Of a stretch of DNA of 64,000 nucleotides, positions 33,449 through 42,952 are shown piece by piece (position 1 is the first letter of the stretch; the number at the start of each line of letters is the position of its first letter). The notes beneath the pieces were generated by a model. That model was not told the origin of the DNA. It worked only from the letters and a program-made list of their open reading frames with translations, and made no database searches. A program made the translations under genes and the position numbers. Source of the DNA: Acetobacteraceae bacterium (lineage in GTDB: Bacteria; Pseudomonadota; Alphaproteobacteria; Acetobacterales; Acetobacteraceae); contig CANJLW010000002.1 in assembly GCA_947475245.1 (NCBI GenBank), positions 248,001 to 312,000 of the forward strand. The letters are read 5' to 3'.

Positions 33449-35776
33449 GTGGATATTTCTGACGGACACACCTCCGGGCCTGGTTGGCTTGGCCGACAGC
33501 CCTCGTCGCCGAGCGGCCAGTCCGATGCCGGTGGTGGCGGTAATGGGGAGCAGGCGGGCATGTCCAGCGGGGCGGAAAGCCCGCGCGCGGCGCCGATCCA
33601 TCCCCGTGTCCTCGCGATGATGATGGCCGCGCGGTACTACGGGTTAGAGCTTGACCCGTTTGAGTTCCGGGGCACCCCCGGCGAAAAGAACCCGCTGGCG
33701 GCTGATCTGTCGAAGTGGGCCCAATCTGCCGGCTTGTGGTCGCGCGCGCTGCGGCTGCGCTGGCGCCACCTGATGCAATTCAGCAATACCGGCCCGGTGA
33801 TCCTGCTGTTCACCGACGGCACCGCCGGTTTGCTTGTCGGCGCGAACGCCGAAGCCAAGGTCGTCGCCCTGCGCGACCCGCATGCCGGTGATGCCGAACC
33901 GCCGGTTTCCGTCGATGAGATGCGCCTGAAAGAGGTGTGGGCCGGCGAAGCGATCCTGCTGCGCGCCGAACGCGGTCAGGCCGAAGCCGATCCGCCGTTC
34001 ACCCTGCGCTGGCTGTTCGGCATGATGATGATGGAGGGAAAATCCCTCCGCGACCTGTTCATCGCGTCCTTCGCGATCAGCTTCCTGACGATCCTGCCGC
34101 CGCTGCTCGTGATGTCGGTGGTCGATAAGGTCATCACCCACCACAGCTATTCGACGTTGTTCCTGATCAGCGTCATGCTCGGCATTCTCGTCCTGTATGA
34201 AACCCTGCTCGGGTTTGCCCGACGGCTGATCATGGTCGTCGTCGGTGTCCGAACCGACGCGAAGCTGAACCTGCACGTCTTCAACCGACTGATCCGCCTG
34301 CCGCTCGATTATTTCGAACGGCATCCGGCCGGTGAGACGATGTATAAGGTCACCCAGATCCATCAGGTTCGCCAGTTCATCACCGGCAAGCTGATGTCCA
34401 CGTTGCTGGACCTGATCACGCTGGCCATCCTGATGCCGATCCTGTTCTGGCTCAGCCCGACCATGGCTTGGATCGTGCTGGTCTGCGCCACCGGCATCTT
34501 GCTGATCATCATGGCCTATCTGCGCCCGGTGCGCATGATGTACGGCAAGGTCATCAAGGCGGAAACCGACAAGCAGGCCGCGTTGGGTGAGACGATCTTC
34601 GGCATCAAGACCGTCAAGTCGCTCGCGCTCGAACCGCAGCGTAAGACCCTGTGGGACGAACGCGTCGCCGAAGCCGGGAAGTGGCGTTTGGCCCTGGGTC
34701 AGCTTTCCAACTGGCCGCAAACGCTGGTCACGCCGCTGGAACGCTTCATGTGGCTGGGTATCGTCATGATCGGCGCCTATCTGGCCCTGTCGGACGAAAC
34801 CGGCATGCAGGTCGGCAGCCTGTTCGCGTTCATGATGCTCTCTCAGCGCGTCAGCCAACCGCTCGTCGGTCTGGCTCGCTTGATCGAGGAATGGGAAGAA
34901 GTCGGCGGCGCGATGGGGCAGGCGGCGGAAGTGCTGAACCGCCCGCTGGAAGTCGACGCGGCGTCCGGTGGTCTGCGACCCAAATTCGCCGGCGCGGTGA
35001 CCTTTCAGGATGTCACCTTCGTGTATCCCGGCACCAAGTTGCCCGCGTTGGATCGCATCAGCTTCAGCATTCCCGCCGGGACGATGCTGGGTCTGGTCGG
35101 TCGGTCCGGGTCCGGTAAATCGACGGTCACGCGACTGTTGCAGGGCATCAACCGGGAATACTCCGGCTTCATCAAGATCGACGGCGCGGATTTGCGCGAA
35201 ATCAACCTGCGCCATCTACGGTCCAGCTTCGGCGTCGTGTTGCAGGAAAACTTCCTGTTCCGCGGCTCTATCCGAGACAACATCCTGGCCAGCCGTCCCG
35301 GCCTGACGCTTGAAGACGCAATCCGCGCCGCCCGTCTGGCGGGGGCCGAGGAATTCATCGAGCGTATGCCGAACGGCTACGAGACATACATCGAAGAAGG
35401 CTCGCCGAACCTGTCCGGCGGTCAGCGCCAGCGTCTGGCCATCGCGCGCGCCGTCATCACCGATCCGCGCATCCTCATTCTCGATGAGGCCACCAGCGCG
35501 CTCGACCCGGAGAGTGAGGCGTTGGTGAACGCCAACCTGCTGCGGATCGCGCGTGGGCGAACCATGCTGATCGTGTCTCATCGCCTTTCGTCGCTGGTCG
35601 ATTGCGATCAGATATTGGTTCTGGAACGGGGCAAGGTCGTGGACATCGGTCCGCACGACGTCTTACTCGAACGCTGCTCCGTCTATCGCCAACTCTGGAC
35701 GCAGCAAAATCGTCATCTCGACAACCAAGGTGCCCGCCATGCCGCTCTCGCCCCGAACCTCCTCCAAGGCGACTAG
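33449..35776 (+). CDS. Type I secretion system permease/ATPase (HlyB-like)
   Basis: The inner-membrane ABC exporter of a type I secretion system, 775 residues. A Pro/Ser/Gly-rich N-terminal stretch precedes a C39-like domain (about 50-180) that lacks the catalytic Cys (VLAMMMAARYYG). This is the degenerate docking type used for RTX and other unprocessed substrates. Six membrane helices follow (about 200-460). The ATPase domain has GRSGSGKST, the signature [14 protein letters not shown] and LILDEATSALD. The HlyD-type partner overlaps its end. Glycosyltransferases follow downstream. No T1SS substrate with RTX repeats is encoded in the window. The start at 33449 could be later, at the Met of MSSGAESPRAAP. 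Confidence 0.93.
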   Translation: MDISDGHTSGPGWLGRQPSSPSGQSDAGGGGNGEQAGMSSGAESPRAAPIHPRVLAMMMAARYYGLELDPFEFRGTPGEKNPLAADLSKWAQSAGLWSRALRLRWRHLMQFSNTGPVILLFTDGTAGLLVGANAEAKVVALRDPHAGDAEPPVSVDEMRLKEVWAGEAILLRAERGQAEADPPFTLRWLFGMMMMEGKSLRDLFIASFAISFLTILPPLLVMSVVDKVITHHSYSTLFLISVMLGILVLYETLLGFARRLIMVVVGVRTDAKLNLHVFNRLIRLPLDYFERHPAGETMYKVTQIHQVRQFITGKLMSTLLDLITLAILMPILFWLSPTMAWIVLVCATGILLIIMAYLRPVRMMYGKVIKAETDKQAALGETIFGIKTVKSLALEPQRKTLWDERVAEAGKWRLALGQLSNWPQTLVTPLERFMWLGIVMIGAYLALSDETGMQVGSLFAFMMLSQRVSQPLVGLARLIEEWEEVGGAMGQAAEVLNRPLEVDAASGGLRPKFAGAVTFQDVTFVYPGTKLPALDRISFSIPAGTMLGLVGRSGSGKSTVTRLLQGINREYSGFIKIDGADLREINLRHLRSSFGVVLQENFLFRGSIRDNILASRPGLTLEDAIRAARLAGAEEFIERMPNGYETYIEEGSPNLSGGQRQRLAIARAVITDPRILILDEATSALDPESEALVNANLLRIARGRTMLIVSHRLSSLVDCDQILVLERGKVVDIGPHDVLLERCSVYRQLWTQQNRHLDNQGARHAALAPNLLQGD

Positions 35777-37154
35777 CACAGCGATCACCGACCGGTCCGA
35801 TCCGACCCTGCCGGTGATCCTGGAGTTCCAATCGCCGTCTACCGCCATCGTCAACGCCCAGATGCCCTGGGCCGGGCGCGGCATGAATCTGATCATCAGC
35901 AGCATGGTGATCGCGTGCTTCATCGCCATGGGGCTGATCGAGGTCGATAAGGTCGTCACAACCGCCGGACGCGTGGTGTCGTCGTCCCCCACCATCGTCG
36001 TGCAACCGCTGGATACCGGCATCGTCCGCTCGATCGACGTCAAGGAAGGCGACATCGTTCGCGCCGGGCAGGTCCTTGCGCGCCTCGATCCCACCTTCGC
36101 CGCCGCCGACGTGGATGCCTTGGCGGCGCAGGTGAAAACCCTGACTGCCCAGGTCAAGCGCTTGCAGGCAGAGGCTGAAAACCGCCCCTTCACCTATACC
36201 GGCCTCGATCCATCGATGTCTCTGCAGGCGGCGATCTTCGCTCAACGCCAGTCGGAACACGCTTTCAAGGTCGAAAACTACAAGCAAAAGGCCGACAGCC
36301 TGTCGGTCGCCATCGCCCGCGCCCGGGCCGATGCGTCGAGCTATCGCAACCGCCTGACATACGCCCGTACGCTTGAGGACATGCGTAAGGAGCTGGAGCG
36401 GTTGAACGTCGGCAGCAAGCTGAACACGCTGGCGGCGATGGATACGCGGGTGGAAATGCAACGCAATCTCGAAGGCGCGGAGCAGACCATCCAATCCGTG
36501 CAGCGCGACCTTGCGGCCTTGATCGCGGAGCGCAACGGCTACGTGCAGTCCTGGCATGCGGACGTGTCGGAAAAATTGTCGGACGCGACGGGCAAACTGT
36601 CCGACGCGACGGAATCGTTGAACAAGGCGCAGCTGCGGCAGCGCCTGGTGGAGTTGCGCGCGGATCGCGACGCTACGGTGCTGACCGTCGGCAAGATGTC
36701 GGTCGGATCGGTTCTGTCCGCAGGTTCGCAGTTCATCACGTTGACGCCGCTCGATGCCCCGCTTGAGGTCGAGGTGAATATCCCCGGCAGCGAGAACGGC
36801 TACGTGAAGGTCGGGGATTCCGTCGCGATCAAGTTCGATACGCTTCCTTATTCCCAGTACGGCATGGCGCACGGCGTGGTGCGGACGATCAGCGCGGACA
36901 GCTTCACCTTGCAGGACGAGCAGCGGAATCCGACGGGTGCCGCGCCTCCCCCGCCGGGCATGAGCGCGAATGCGGTCTGGTACCGCGCCCGCGTGACGCT
37001 TGATCGGCTGGAACTGCACGATACCCCCGCGAACTTCCGGGTTTCCCCGGGTATGCCGACCACCGCCGATGTCCTTGTCGGCAAGCGTAGCGTGCTGCGT
37101 TACCTGCTGGGTCGGGCTGTCCCATTGGCGACCGAAGGGTTGCGGGAACCATGA
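35739..37154 (+). CDS. Type I secretion periplasmic adaptor subunit (HlyD family)
   Basis: The membrane fusion protein that links the ABC exporter to an outer-membrane channel, 471 residues. After a short cytoplasmic segment there is one membrane helix (MNLIISSMVIACFIAMGLI, about 45-63). The lipoyl-type half (TAGRVVSSSPTIVVQPLDTGIV, VKEGDIVRAGQVLARLD) is next, then a long alpha-helical hairpin (about 120-300). The beta-barrel domain and the late VSPGMPTTADVLVGKRSVLRYLLG, the HlyD C-terminal block, close the protein. The ATG at 35739 has an AAGG site and overlaps the ABC gene by 38 bases. An in-frame GTG lies 9 bases upstream. No TolC-like gene is present. Confidence 0.93.
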   Translation: MPLSPRTSSKATSTAITDRSDPTLPVILEFQSPSTAIVNAQMPWAGRGMNLIISSMVIACFIAMGLIEVDKVVTTAGRVVSSSPTIVVQPLDTGIVRSIDVKEGDIVRAGQVLARLDPTFAAADVDALAAQVKTLTAQVKRLQAEAENRPFTYTGLDPSMSLQAAIFAQRQSEHAFKVENYKQKADSLSVAIARARADASSYRNRLTYARTLEDMRKELERLNVGSKLNTLAAMDTRVEMQRNLEGAEQTIQSVQRDLAALIAERNGYVQSWHADVSEKLSDATGKLSDATESLNKAQLRQRLVELRADRDATVLTVGKMSVGSVLSAGSQFITLTPLDAPLEVEVNIPGSENGYVKVGDSVAIKFDTLPYSQYGMAHGVVRTISADSFTLQDEQRNPTGAAPPPPGMSANAVWYRARVTLDRLELHDTPANFRVSPGMPTTADVLVGKRSVLRYLLGRAVPLATEGLREP

Positions 37155-37181
37155 TGCCTTCATGCACAGGAGCCTGATCGT

Positions 37182-38948
37182 ATGAGGCTTGCCGATCGCG
37201 TCCTTGGGAGATTCGTTCCCACCGCCGCCCTGCGCCTGTCGACGCAGTTGGCGGAGCGCGGGGACACGCGCGGGGCCTTCACGGCCCTGACTCGTGCCGC
37301 ACAGGCGGGAATCCCCGAGGCCGAGTATCGCATGGGCCGCGCCTATCTGGAGGGTGCCGGAGTACCGCCGAACCGTCCGCAGGGCGTGCGGTGGATGGAG
37401 AAGGCCGCGACCCAGGGCTATGTCGAGGCTCAGGCGCTGCTCGCGACCCTGTGTCTGCACGGCATGGCGGTGGGCCAGACGGACGCCGGCTTCAGCGCCG
37501 GTTTGTTCGGCGGCAATACGCCCGCCGAACCCGATTACGTCGCCGCCGCGAAGTGGGCGCGCCGCGCCGCGGAAGGCGGCTCCGCCGAAGGTCAGGCGGT
37601 GCTGGGGTATCTGCTGACCTCCGGGCCGGAAGACCTACGCAATCAGGACGAAGCCGACCAGTGGTACAAGCGTTCCGCCGCCGGCGGTTGCCCGCAGGGT
37701 CAGCTTGGCTACGCGCTGGTCCTGGCGCGCAATGCCCAGGCCCCCGACGTGCAGGTGGAGTTGGTCAGTAACCTTCGCCAGGCCGCCGAAAAGGGTTTGG
37801 CGACAGCGCTGTTTCTCTACGGCATGGTCCTTGATCGCGGCGTCGGAGCCGAACAGGATCGCGCCGCGGCGGCGCAGTGTTATCGACAGGCGGCTGAAAA
37901 AGGCCATCGTTCCGGTCAGGCGCGCTGGGGCTACGCGCTTATGGAAGGCGTCGGGGTCGAACGAAACGCCGTAGAAGGCGAATCCTGGTTACGCCGAGCA
38001 GCGCTGGCGGGCGATCCGGAGGCGGCGGCTTTGGTCGGGGATATCTATGCCAAGGGCGGTTCCCTGCCGCCGAATTACGCGGAAGCGGCGATGTGGTTCC
38101 AGCGCGCCGCCGCCGCCAATCATCGCGGGGCCGCGCGTGCCCTCGGCATGTTGCACCTCACCGGTGCCGGCGTCCCGCGCGATCAGGAAGAGGCTGCTCG
38201 CCTGTTCCGCCTATCGGCGGAAGGTGGCGATCGTCAGGCGCACGTGGACCTCGGCAATCTCCTCCTCAAGGGCCAGGGGGACGAGCAGGATTCGATCCGC
38301 ACCCGCGAATGGTTCGAACAGGCCGCCGCCTCCGGCGATCTGATCGCGGCGTTTAACTTCGGCGTTTGCCTCGCGGAAGGCGTCGGGGTCGAACGCAACG
38401 ACCGCAAAGCCGCCGAATGGCTGCGCCGAGCGGCCGATGGCGTCGTAAACGCGCAATACTGGTATGGCCGGATGCTGGTCGAAGGCCGAGGGGTAGAAGC
38501 AAACCCCGAGGAAGGCCGAACCTGGATCACCCGCGCCGCCGATGTCGGCATGATAGAGGCCGAAGTGATGTTGGCCGACATGATGCTCGGCGGGCGCGGC
38601 GGTTCCAAGGATCATCCCGCGGCATTGGTGTTGTTCCGCAAGGCCGCCGAACGCGGCCATGTCGGTGCCATGTTCGCCGTCGCCGCCATGCTCGGCGGTG
38701 GCCACGAAGTGCCGATGGACCGGCCGGAAGCGCAGATTTGGTTCCGCAACGCCGCTGAACGCGGACACCCGCATGCCCAAATGATGCTGGGCCGGTATTT
38801 GGCGCGCAATCTCGCCGGCGAACAGAATATCGAAGCCGCGCGCATCTGGCTCCAACGCGCCGCCGCGCAAGGCTTGCAGGATGCGAAGGCCGATCTGGCT
38901 GCGTTGCCCCCGCCCCCCGAGGAACAGCAACAGGCCGCCGGCGATTGA
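37182..38948 (+). CDS. Sel1-like repeat protein
   Basis: A 588-residue helical-repeat protein made of about thirteen Sel1-like repeats. Each has a WYxxAAxxG-type helix and a turn such as LEGAGVPPN, MEGVGVERN or AEGVGVERND. No clear signal peptide is present (MRLADRVLGRFVPTAALRL), so it is probably cytosolic. Sel1 proteins are protein-protein scaffolds. Here the gene is between the exporter and the glycosyltransferases, 27 bases after the adaptor gene and 3 bases before the next gene. It may hold the transferases or the cargo near the exporter; that is inference. Confidence 0.88.
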   Translation: MRLADRVLGRFVPTAALRLSTQLAERGDTRGAFTALTRAAQAGIPEAEYRMGRAYLEGAGVPPNRPQGVRWMEKAATQGYVEAQALLATLCLHGMAVGQTDAGFSAGLFGGNTPAEPDYVAAAKWARRAAEGGSAEGQAVLGYLLTSGPEDLRNQDEADQWYKRSAAGGCPQGQLGYALVLARNAQAPDVQVELVSNLRQAAEKGLATALFLYGMVLDRGVGAEQDRAAAAQCYRQAAEKGHRSGQARWGYALMEGVGVERNAVEGESWLRRAALAGDPEAAALVGDIYAKGGSLPPNYAEAAMWFQRAAAANHRGAARALGMLHLTGAGVPRDQEEAARLFRLSAEGGDRQAHVDLGNLLLKGQGDEQDSIRTREWFEQAAASGDLIAAFNFGVCLAEGVGVERNDRKAAEWLRRAADGVVNAQYWYGRMLVEGRGVEANPEEGRTWITRAADVGMIEAEVMLADMMLGGRGGSKDHPAALVLFRKAAERGHVGAMFAVAAMLGGGHEVPMDRPEAQIWFRNAAERGHPHAQMMLGRYLARNLAGEQNIEAARIWLQRAAAQGLQDAKADLAALPPPPEEQQQAAGD

Positions 38949-38951
38949 GTC

Positions 38952-41900
38952 GTGGCGTCTGAAACAGCGGAATCGCCGACGCAGGTTCTGAACCTGGCAC
39001 GGGCCGCACAGGCCGCCGGGCAGGAAAGCCTCGCCGCTGGAGATCGCGTTGACGCCTTGCGCTGGCTGGACCGTGCGCACCGACTCCTGCCCAGCGATCC
39101 GAACATGGCGCTGTCGCTCGCGACGGCGCTGCTGGGCCACGACGACAACCGGTCGGCGATGTTGTTCGAGGCGGTCTTAAAACATTACACGCCGCGCGAA
39201 GCCTGGGCCGGACTGGCAACGGCACGCCTGCGCCTGGGGCAGGAAATGGACGCGGCGCAGGCACTGTCACAGGCTTTGCGCCGTCATGTGCCCGATTCCG
39301 GTTTCGCCTCCATCGCAACCACGATCGCACGGCAGACGGGCGCGCCGGGCTGGTGCGGCCTGACCGGCGAGGGTCAAGTGGTCACCGGCTTGGTCGACGA
39401 TGCCCGCATCTCGTTACGACTCGACGGAAAGCCGCTCCGCTCCGTCGTTTTGCCAAAGCGCTGGCGTTCGGCCCTTGCGCTGGAGGTTCTAGCCGACGAC
39501 GCCCCGTTTATCGGCAGTCCGATCGATATCCGAGCGATCACGCGCTGCGAAGGCTTTGTCGACTCGCGCGACGGCGGCTTGATCGGATGGGCGTGGCACC
39601 CCGCGGACCCCGCGCGGGACCCGACACTGACGGTTGAAACCGCCGAAGGACATGTGCTGCTTCGCCTGCAAGCCGCCGACCACGACGTCGTCATCCCCGA
39701 CTGCGGCCCCTTGGCTCGGCCACGCGGTTTCGCGATCCCGGCCGAGACGCTGGTGCCGCATGCGGGACCCTTCCACGTCCGCGACGCCGGCGGACGCGAC
39801 CTGATGGGCAGTCCCATCGATCCGGGGATCGAAACGCGGTCGGCGGCCATGGCGGCATCGGGTATCGCCGCGATGTTTCCATCCGACGGGCCGGCGCGAT
39901 CCGGCGCGGTTCAGATGATCGTGCCGGTTCTGAATGTCGATACCCCTCGCCCGAACCAACCGGTGGGGCTCGCCCCGCGTCCGCGCCCGATCGGCGTGGT
40001 GATCCCGGTGTACGGACGGTTGGACGCGCTGACGGTTTGCCTCGACAGCGTGTTCAAAACGGTCCCGCCGGAGACGCGAATTGTCGTGGTCGACGATGCC
40101 TCGCCCGACCCGGATCTGATACGGATGTTGGACGATCTGGCGCGCGCCGAACGGATTGTTCTGATCCGGCACGATCGTAATCTGGGCTTTCCGCATAGCG
40201 CGAACGACGGAATTCGGGCCTGCGTCGGACACGATGTTGTCCTGCTGAACAGCGACACAATTGTACCGCCTGGATGGCTGCAACGCCTTTGCGACGCGGC
40301 GCGCGCCGCGCCCGACATCGGGACGGTGACGCCGTTTTCCAACAACGCGAGCCTGCTCAGCGTCCCGTATCCCGCGGGCGAGAATCCAGTGCCGGACCAG
40401 GACGAAGCGGCGCGCCTCGATCGTCTGGCATCGAAGGCCAACGGGACGATCACGGTCGATCTGCCGGTTGGCGTCGGCTTTTGCCTCTATATCAGGGGCG
40501 ACTGCCTCGATGCCGTCGGGCTTCTGCGGGCCGATCTGTTCGCACAGGGCTATGGGGAGGAGAACGACTTCTGCCTGCGCGCTCGGCATCTTGGCTGGCG
40601 TCATGTCGCGCTCCCGGGCCTCTACGTCGCCCATGACAGCGGGCTGTCGTTCGGCGCCATCGGGCGTCACCTGCGTGCGCGAAACGACGCCCTGCTGAAC
40701 CGGCTGCATCCCGGCTATGCCGCCGCAATCGCCCGTTACGGTGCCGCCGATCCGTTGTTTACGGCGCGTCGCCGTCTGGATCGCGCGCGTTGGATCGCGG
40801 ATCGGCGTCGCGGCGGCCGTTCGGCCGTTCTCGTCACGCACGCCGACGGCGGTGGGGTAGAACAGCGAGTCAAGGCGTCGGCATCGGCGCATGAACAAGC
40901 GGGGCGGCGCGCCATCGTTCTCCGCCCCGATATCATGCCCAGCGGACAGGACGCGATTGCGGTGGGCGACGGCGTGCGGGGCGGTTATCCCAATCTGCGC
41001 TTCGCGATGCCGGATGAACTCGGCGATTTGGTGACGCTTTTACGACAAGATCGGCCGGAACGGCTGGAAGCGCACCATTTTCTGGGAATTCATCCGGCTA
41101 TTTACGCATTGGTAAGCAGATTAGGCATTCCCTATGACGTGCACGTGCACGACTTCGCTTGGTTCTGTCAGCGCGTCTCGTTAGTGGGGGCGTATGACAG
41201 ATATTGCGGCGAACCCGATGTGCGGGGTTGTGAGGCATGTGTCGCCGATACCGGGCGTTTGACGAAGGAAACAATTGGCGTGCAGGCGATGCTGGACCGT
41301 TCCGCCGGGTTTTTGCGGTCTGCCGATCGTGTCGTCGCGCCGACGATGGACGCGGCGACCCGTATGCACCGCCATTTTCCCACCGTCCGCCCTGTCGTTG
41401 AGCCTCATGAAGATGACGCCGCCATCGCCGCACCGCCCGCGTCGCGTGCCCGCGATGGGCGATGTGTCGTCTGTGTCGTTGGCTCGATCGGCATCCACAA
41501 AGGCTACAACGTCCTGTTGGCCTGCGCGCGTGACGCCGCCGACCGTGACCTGCCGCTGGATTTCATCCTCGTCGGCACGTCCATCGACGATGAACGCCTG
41601 ATGGACACCGGCCGGATATTCGTCACCGGTAGATACGAGGCCGATGAGGCGGTGTCCGTCATACGCCGGCAAAATGCCAGTCTGGCGCTGCTCCCGAGCA
41701 TCTGGCCGGAAACCTGGTGCCTGGGCCTGTCCGAAATCTGGCGCGCCGGATTACGTGTTGCCGCCTTCGATATGGGCGCCCCGGCGGAGCGTATCCGCAA
41801 GACCGAATGGGGACTGCTGTTACCCCTTGGTTTACCTCCGCGTTCGATGAATACAGCGTTATTGACGGCCGTTGGGCTGTCTGTACGCGCTCAAGTCTGA
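38952..41900 (+). CDS. Large bifunctional glycosyltransferase (GT2 + GT4-like)
   Basis: A 982-residue cytosolic protein with a GTG start 3 bases after the Sel1 gene. The N-terminus (about 1-130) is TPR-like. About 130-300 is an unassigned beta-rich region. A GT2 domain begins near residue 348 (IGVVIPVYGRLDAL) with VVVDDASPDPD and the metal motif LLNSDT near 433. The C-terminal third (about 640-970) is a GT4-like domain (VGSIGIHKGYNVLLACA, LPSIWPETWCLGLSEIW). Such double transferases build short glycans on proteins or polysaccharides. Its place behind a type I exporter suggests glycosylation of the exported protein. Sugar and acceptor are unknown. Confidence 0.85.
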   Translation: MASETAESPTQVLNLARAAQAAGQESLAAGDRVDALRWLDRAHRLLPSDPNMALSLATALLGHDDNRSAMLFEAVLKHYTPREAWAGLATARLRLGQEMDAAQALSQALRRHVPDSGFASIATTIARQTGAPGWCGLTGEGQVVTGLVDDARISLRLDGKPLRSVVLPKRWRSALALEVLADDAPFIGSPIDIRAITRCEGFVDSRDGGLIGWAWHPADPARDPTLTVETAEGHVLLRLQAADHDVVIPDCGPLARPRGFAIPAETLVPHAGPFHVRDAGGRDLMGSPIDPGIETRSAAMAASGIAAMFPSDGPARSGAVQMIVPVLNVDTPRPNQPVGLAPRPRPIGVVIPVYGRLDALTVCLDSVFKTVPPETRIVVVDDASPDPDLIRMLDDLARAERIVLIRHDRNLGFPHSANDGIRACVGHDVVLLNSDTIVPPGWLQRLCDAARAAPDIGTVTPFSNNASLLSVPYPAGENPVPDQDEAARLDRLASKANGTITVDLPVGVGFCLYIRGDCLDAVGLLRADLFAQGYGEENDFCLRARHLGWRHVALPGLYVAHDSGLSFGAIGRHLRARNDALLNRLHPGYAAAIARYGAADPLFTARRRLDRARWIADRRRGGRSAVLVTHADGGGVEQRVKASASAHEQAGRRAIVLRPDIMPSGQDAIAVGDGVRGGYPNLRFAMPDELGDLVTLLRQDRPERLEAHHFLGIHPAIYALVSRLGIPYDVHVHDFAWFCQRVSLVGAYDRYCGEPDVRGCEACVADTGRLTKETIGVQAMLDRSAGFLRSADRVVAPTMDAATRMHRHFPTVRPVVEPHEDDAAIAAPPASRARDGRCVVCVVGSIGIHKGYNVLLACARDAADRDLPLDFILVGTSIDDERLMDTGRIFVTGRYEADEAVSVIRRQNASLALLPSIWPETWCLGLSEIWRAGLRVAAFDMGAPAERIRKTEWGLLLPLGLPPRSMNTALLTAVGLSVRAQV

Positions 41901-41973
41901 CATAGAGACAGCCCAGTTGCAGTACCCGATCCAACCATCCCATCAGACCCAAGCTGAGAGTGAGACAAGCATA

Positions 41974-42924
41974 ATGTCCGATGCCCCTCGTACGGTCGCC
42001 GACAACTCGATAGCCTCGACGAACGAGGAGCCGGAGGCCAATGCCGGCGTGCAGGGGCGGATCGCCGAACTGCGGGTTTCCGCCCACCTGATGCGTTTGG
42101 ACACCGGTGTGTTTTGCGTGTTCCCGGTCCCCGGCAGCCCGCGCCCGGATGTCGCGACCGGCCTTCCAGGTGTGCGAATTACCCATGCGCCCGGGTCGAT
42201 GCACCGGCCCGATACCGTGTCGATCGCCACCTTCCGTAACGACGGCTGGCTGGACGGCACCGCGGCGCTGATCCGCGTGGCGGAAGGCCCGGCCAGCATT
42301 CTCGTCACCATCTATCAGCATGCGCAGCACAGCGCCGACGCCGCGCCGAAACTCCAGGTCATGCAACTCAGCGCGGATGCCGCCGTCGCCGAACCGCCGG
42401 TCGAACCGACTCCGGCGGCGGAACCGGCCCTCCCCGCCGGGCCGGAGCCTGAAGTGATGGCGCATGTCCAACGCACCGGCGATATGGGCGGGCAAATCGG
42501 CGATTGGATCGGCGTCAAGGGAAGCCGGCTGTGGATCGAAGGCTTCGGCGTCTCCCCCCACAACGACCTCACACCCGACGACATCGAATACCAGGGCGTG
42601 CTTGGCCGCGGTTGGCTGTCGCCCTGGGTCGATGGCGGCAAATACTGCGGCAGCCGCGGCATGGCCCTGCCGCTATTGGGCCTGAAGGTCCGCCTGAAGG
42701 GAGAGGCCGCGAAGAATTTCGACTGCACCTACTCCGCCACCTTTATCGACGGCAGCGCCGTCGGCCCGATCCCCGCCGGCGAAGCTTGCGAGGCGGAGAG
42801 TCTGGCAGCGCTGGAGTCCTTCCAGATCGAAGTGCATCGCAGAACGCCGGGATCGGCGCCGGCGCGCAAGCCGGTGGCGCGCACCGCCAGGCCGAAAGCC
42901 CCCGCCCGTATCGTCCGACGCTGA
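41974..42924 (+). CDS. Hypothetical protein with a hydrophobic-W-like C-terminal domain
   Basis: A 316-residue protein without a clear signal peptide or membrane helix. I do not recognise the N-terminal half. Pro/Ala/Glu-rich linker sequence lies near residues 135-155. The C-terminal half (about 165-285) contains IEYQGVLGRGWLSPWVDGGKYCG and then SRGMALPLLGLKVRLKG. This recalls the clostridial hydrophobic W repeat (GW...W...dGe..G..G..l.lealki.l). The tail is basic. It sits between two glycosyltransferases in the same direction. The ATG at 41974 is chosen because the upstream part of the frame overlaps the end of the previous gene. Confidence 0.6.
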   Translation: MSDAPRTVADNSIASTNEEPEANAGVQGRIAELRVSAHLMRLDTGVFCVFPVPGSPRPDVATGLPGVRITHAPGSMHRPDTVSIATFRNDGWLDGTAALIRVAEGPASILVTIYQHAQHSADAAPKLQVMQLSADAAVAEPPVEPTPAAEPALPAGPEPEVMAHVQRTGDMGGQIGDWIGVKGSRLWIEGFGVSPHNDLTPDDIEYQGVLGRGWLSPWVDGGKYCGSRGMALPLLGLKVRLKGEAAKNFDCTYSATFIDGSAVGPIPAGEACEAESLAALESFQIEVHRRTPGSAPARKPVARTARPKAPARIVRR

Positions 42925-42952
42925 ACGCCGCCGCCGAACCGGAATTGCCGCG

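Noticed and set aside
33644-35215. Minus-strand open frame of 523 codons
   Set aside because: It is antisense to the HlyB-like exporter, rich in Gln, Asp and Arg, with no domain.
35475-37460. Long minus-strand open frame (661 codons)
   Set aside because: It covers the strand opposite the ABC/HlyD genes and has composition typical of an antisense shadow.
37182-38948. DNA repeats in the Sel1 gene as a possible CRISPR-like array
   Set aside because: The periodicity of about 110 bases is protein repeat structure in frame, with poorly conserved DNA and no constant repeat.
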